Assembly: GCA_023391635.1 (NCBI GenBank) | Contig: JAEWAQ010000021.1 | Location: forward strand, 1 to 25,649 | Origin: Bacillota bacterium | Lineage (GTDB): Bacteria > Bacillota > Bacilli > Paenibacillales > Paenibacillaceae | Direction of reading: 5' to 3' | DNA: 25,649 nucleotides | Shown here: piece by piece, positions 23,072-25,649 of the stretch | How positions within the stretch are numbered: the stretch's first letter is position 1 | Layout: every line of letters begins with the position of its first letter | Made by a program: the position numbers and the translations under genes | Notes under the pieces: model-generated | Database searches by the model: none | Told to the model about the DNA's origin: nothing | Seen by the model: only the letters and a program-made list of their open reading frames with translations

Positions 23072-24314
23072 AGTAATGGACAAAGCGCGCGCCGCGAAAG
23101 CGACGACGACCGCGCTGGCAGGACTGGCAACATGGGAGAAAAATGAAGCGCTGGCGGCGATGGCTGAAGCGCTCGTGGTCCATGCGGACAAAATAATCGC
23201 AGTCAATGAAGAAGATTTTGTCCGCGGGCGTGAACAAGGCATTACCGCATCCCTGCTCGACCGGCTCAAGCTGACGGAAGAACGGATAGCCGGCATTGCG
23301 GAGAGCATCCGCCAGATTATCGAGCTGCCGGACCCGGTCGGCGATACGCTTGAATCGTTCTCGCGGCCCAATGGCATGCATATCGAGAAAATTCGGGTGC
23401 CGCTCGGCGTCGTCGGCATGATCTACGAGGCTCGGCCCAACGTGACGGTGGACGCCGCCGCGCTGTGCCTGAAGACCGGCAACGCGGTCGTGCTGCGCGG
23501 CGGCTCTTCGGCGATCAGCTCCAACCGCGCCATCGTCGGCATCCTGCGGGAAGCGCTGGCGGCAACGCGCGTGCCTCCGGATGCGCTGCAACTGATCGAA
23601 GACCCGAACCGCTCGTCCGTCGATGAGATGCTGAAGCTGAACGGCCTGCTCGATGTCGTCATTCCGCGCGGCGGTGCGTCATTGATCCAGAACGTCGTGC
23701 AAAATGCCACCGTACCCGTGATCGAAACCGGTGCCGGCATTTGTCATACGTACCTGGACGCCACCGCCGATCCGGCAATGGCCGAAGCGATCGCTCTGAA
23801 CGCGAAGATGCAGCGGCCTTCCGTGTGCAACGCCATGGAGACGCTACTAGTTCACGAATCGTTCGCCGCCGCTCACCTAGCCGGCCTTGCAGCCTCATTC
23901 CGCAAGGCGGGCGCCGAGCTGCGCGGCTGCGCACGGTCCCGCGAGCTTGCGCCGGATATCGCGATTGCGGCGACCGAACAAGATTATGCGACCGAATACA
24001 ACGACTATATCCTGAATGTCAGAATCGTGCCGAGTCTCGACGAAGCGCTCGCGCACATTCGCCGTTTCGGCACGATGCATTCCGAGTGCATCGTGACCGA
24101 GTCGCAAGCGAACGCCGACCGCTTCCTGCAGGATGTCGACGCGGCTGCCGTTTATCACAACGTGTCCACCCGCTTCACCGACGGCTTCGAATTCGGTTTC
24201 GGCGCCGAGATCGGCATCAGCACGCAGAAGCTGCACGTCCGCGGGCCGATGGGCTTGCCTGCGCTCACTTCGACGAAGTACCGCGTGAGAGGCAACGGCC
24301 AGGTCCGCGGTTGA
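23064..24314 (+). CDS. proA: glutamate-5-semialdehyde dehydrogenase (gamma-glutamyl phosphate reductase)
   Basis: NADPH-dependent reduction of gamma-glutamyl phosphate to glutamate semialdehyde, which cyclises to pyrroline-5-carboxylate. 416 residues, normal length. Visible signatures are GVVGMIYEARPNVTVDAAALCLKTGNAVVLRGG, IPRGGASLI, PVIETGAGICHTYLD, the catalytic cysteine in MQRPSVCNAMETLL and FTDGFEFGFGAEIGISTQKLHVRGPMGL. ATG 23064 has AAGGAGG nine bases upstream, within the end of proB; the ATG at 23058 is only three bases from it. The overlap with proB suggests coupled translation and a ProB-ProA complex. Confidence 0.98.
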   Translation: MSEVMDKARAAKATTTALAGLATWEKNEALAAMAEALVVHADKIIAVNEEDFVRGREQGITASLLDRLKLTEERIAGIAESIRQIIELPDPVGDTLESFSRPNGMHIEKIRVPLGVVGMIYEARPNVTVDAAALCLKTGNAVVLRGGSSAISSNRAIVGILREALAATRVPPDALQLIEDPNRSSVDEMLKLNGLLDVVIPRGGASLIQNVVQNATVPVIETGAGICHTYLDATADPAMAEAIALNAKMQRPSVCNAMETLLVHESFAAAHLAGLAASFRKAGAELRGCARSRELAPDIAIAATEQDYATEYNDYILNVRIVPSLDEALAHIRRFGTMHSECIVTESQANADRFLQDVDAAAVYHNVSTRFTDGFEFGFGAEIGISTQKLHVRGPMGLPALTSTKYRVRGNGQVRG

Positions 24315-24320
24315 TCGCCG

Positions 24321-24348
24321 GAGCGGGTCTCTATGCTTCGCTCACCCG
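24321..24348 (+). terminator. weak alternative hairpins after proA
   Basis: GAGCG (24321-24325) can pair with CGCTC (24339-24343), or CGGGT (24324-24328) with ACCCG (24344-24348). The two are mutually exclusive. Only GTTTAG follows, so termination would be inefficient and some read-through into proC is likely. Confidence 0.25.
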
Positions 24349-24364
24349 TTTAGAGGGGAAAGTT

Positions 24365-24531
24365 GCCACTATTTAGTGTGTCATGAGCTCATTGGCCGAA
24401 TTAGTGGAAAAACTCCTATTAATTACGTTTGAACTCTCTTGAAGGTATTATTTTCAAGAAATTAACGGTTTCCCACTAAGTCACGATTCTTTACTCATAT
24501 CGTCTTGATTAGTGGGAGGAATTCCACTAAT
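24365..24531. repeat. AT-rich spacer with repeated CACTAA/TTAGTG motifs
   Basis: The 260-bp gap between proA and proC has an AT-rich core: 24361-24540 is 63 G/C of 180 (35%). The same short motif recurs in both orientations: CACTA-TT-TAGTG (24368-24379 region), AATTAGTGG (24399-24407), CCCACTAA (24472-24479), then ATTAGTGG (24508-24515) facing CCACTAAT (24524-24531) across eight bases. A separate palindrome ATGAGCTCAT lies at 24383-24392. It may be a dispersed repeat or a cluster of protein-binding sites. No gene is seen. Confidence 0.7.
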
Positions 24532-24574
24532 TCTATTTAACTGGCCATGTGCCGCCCAAAGGAGCAGTGGCAAC

Positions 24575-25465
24575 GTGAACGAACACCTTCCTACAAGGCT
24601 GGATAACGTAAAAATATGCTTTTACGGCGCGGGGTCGATGGCGGAGGCAATCTTGCGCGGAATGGTCGATGCCCGATTGGCCGACCCGGCCCGCATCACC
24701 GTTATGAATCGCCAGAACGCCGAACGGCTTGAAGCGCTTCGGCTGCGATACGGCGTTCGCGCCGCCGTCGACGAATCGACCAGACTTGACGCCTTGCGCG
24801 GCGCAGATATCATCGTGCTGGGCATGAAGCCCAAGGATGCGGCAGCCGCACTGCGCCTGCTCGCGCCGATCCTGTCGCCGCATCAGCTCATTTTGTCCGT
24901 CATCGCCGGTCTGTCGATTTCCACGATCGACACGCTGCTGGGCGGCAATCGTCCCATCGCGCGCACGATGCCCAACACGTCCAGCACGATCGGCCTCGGC
25001 GCAACCGGCATCAGCTATTCCCCCGCCGCCACGCCTGCTCAACGCAGCCAGGTAGAGGCGATATTCGCCGCAGTCGGCATTTCCGCCGTCGTAGACGAGC
25101 CGTTGATTGAGGCCGTGAACGGCGTGTCGGGCAGCGGCCCGGCTTACGTCTACTACCTGATGGAAGCAATGATCGCGGCCGGGCAGCAACTCGGTTTATC
25201 GTCCGAAGCAGCTCGGGAGTTAACCGTGCAGACCGTTCGCGGCGCCGCCGAGATGGTTCGTCAGACTGGAGAAGATCCGGCCGAGTTGCGTCGTAAAGTC
25301 ACCTCGCCCGGCGGCACAACGCAAGCAGCCATCGAGACAATGGATAGCTTCCGCTTCCAGGAAGGCATGCAAGCCGCCATCGTCCGCTGCGCGGAGCGGG
25401 CACGTGAGATGGGCGAAGCAATTCGCCGGGAAGCGTCCGTCCCTGGCTCGCATGACCAATCATAA
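24575..25465 (+). CDS. proC: pyrroline-5-carboxylate reductase
   Basis: Last step of proline synthesis: NAD(P)H-dependent reduction of pyrroline-5-carboxylate. 296 residues, slightly longer than the usual 270 because of the N- and C-terminal ends. The nucleotide-binding turn FYGAGSMAEAILRGM is near residues 15-29. The family signature region VSGSGPAYVYYLMEAMIAAGQQLGL and the C-terminal DPAELRRKVTSPGGTTQAAIETM are intact. The start is GTG 24575 with AAGGAG ten bases upstream. Translation from 24512 would add sequence without family match. It follows proBA in the same direction but after a 260-bp AT-rich gap, so it may have its own control. Confidence 0.97.
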   Translation: MNEHLPTRLDNVKICFYGAGSMAEAILRGMVDARLADPARITVMNRQNAERLEALRLRYGVRAAVDESTRLDALRGADIIVLGMKPKDAAAALRLLAPILSPHQLILSVIAGLSISTIDTLLGGNRPIARTMPNTSSTIGLGATGISYSPAATPAQRSQVEAIFAAVGISAVVDEPLIEAVNGVSGSGPAYVYYLMEAMIAAGQQLGLSSEAARELTVQTVRGAAEMVRQTGEDPAELRRKVTSPGGTTQAAIETMDSFRFQEGMQAAIVRCAERAREMGEAIRREASVPGSHDQS

Positions 25466-25601
25466 AAGGAAATTAGCGGCGTTGTGACACTATTTCGGCG
25501 GTTGAATGGTACATCGGAGAAATCTCCACAGCCCCCTAATTAAGTTGGAGTCCTTCATCACAAAAATGTACACTTAGTAGTACATCAGGAGGACGATCTT
25601 A
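25466..25601. other. intergenic region with a diverged repeat and a TGTAC dyad
   Basis: A GTGTCACAACGCCGCTAA motif (minus strand, about 25473-25490) resembles the GTGTCACACAGCCGCTA of the repeat at positions 1-100. CACTATTT at 25488-25495 echoes the proA-proC spacer. TGTAC and GTACA (25567-25585 region) form a short dyad before the next gene. The stretch CCCCCTAATTAAGTTGGAG (about 25532-25550) recalls ends of IS3-family elements, but I cannot define a terminal repeat. Confidence 0.4.
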
Positions 25602-25649
25602 ATGGGACGTTATTATGAAGAACAAAAAGAGAAAGTAGCATTAGAAGCT
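25602..25649 (+). CDS. 5' end of an unidentified gene, possibly an IS3-type transposase OrfA (partial)
   Basis: ATG 25602 follows AGGAGG with a nine-base spacer, so the start is well supported. Only 16 codons are present (MGRYYEEQKEKVALEA). Codons are AT-rich (AAA, GTA, TTA, GAA), unlike the GC-rich genes to the left. The short basic/acidic, Tyr-rich N-terminus recalls OrfA proteins of IS3-family elements, but 16 residues are too few to be sure; it could be any small AT-rich gene. Confidence 0.6.
   Translation, partial: MGRYYEEQKEKVALEA

Noticed and set aside
22097..23419. 440-codon open frame on the minus strand over proB and proA
   Set aside because: It lies opposite two well-conserved enzymes and has no family motif.

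Overview
The window looks like chromosome from a GC-rich Firmicute, most likely Paenibacillaceae (Paenibacillus or Cohnella type). The pointers are a proline-operon T-box leader, AGGAGG-type ribosome binding sites with frequent GTG/TTG starts, a two-headed bacterial dynamin of the Bacillus DynA type next to nth, an SLH-domain wall protein behind an AMIN/amidase_3 hydrolase, and a divergent mtnU/mtnE pair. The genes are dense and GC-rich. The exceptions are AT-rich patches inside the SLH gene, between proA and proC, and at the right edge.

Layout from left to right. (1) 1-233 is non-coding and carries a 50-bp tandem repeat and a candidate terminator. (2) 234-4756, minus strand: nth (endonuclease III) and a 1274-residue tandem dynamin GTPase, joined by a TTGA stop/start overlap. 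(3) 4919-9357, minus strand: an N-acetylmuramoyl-L-alanine amidase followed by an SLH protein that carries nine degenerate ~70-residue repeats, ending at a clear terminator. (4) 9539-11615, minus strand: leuC-leuD (isopropylmalate isomerase), divergent from a LysR-type regulator at 11743-12654; their promoters overlap around a palindrome. (5) 12814-15223: mtnU (omega-amidase, minus) divergent from mtnE (methionine-salvage aminotransferase, plus). mtnE is broken by an apparent one-base deletion near 14576. (6) 15567-21527, minus strand: a tightly packed four-gene operon encoding an Hpt-REC-REC response regulator, a membrane-anchored HEAT-like protein, a processive GT2 membrane glycosyltransferase and a membrane-anchored clan-A-like glycoside hydrolase. 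(7) 21616-25465, plus strand: promoter, T-box leader, proB, proA, an AT-rich spacer and proC, which together give the whole glutamate-to-proline pathway. (8) 25466-25649: AT-rich sequence and the first 16 codons of a gene that may belong to an insertion sequence.

How the genes work together. ProB, ProA and ProC form one pathway, and ProBA expression is probably sensed through uncharged tRNA-Pro. LeuCD is one enzyme, plausibly controlled by the adjacent LysR protein. MtnE and MtnU form a coupled transaminase/omega-amidase pair. The amidase and SLH protein are both exported and act in the wall. The most interesting unit is the RR-HEAT-GT2-GH operon, which reads as a compact exopolysaccharide synthesis and processing system with its own phosphorelay-type regulator. 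The polymer, sensor kinase and output are unknown. Several small intergenic repeat families (about 50-bp tandem units with a TGCCGTCCGCACCA core, a GCCGCTATTT motif, a GAGTTTGC hairpin and a CACTAA/TTAGTG cluster) are shared between non-coding stretches.
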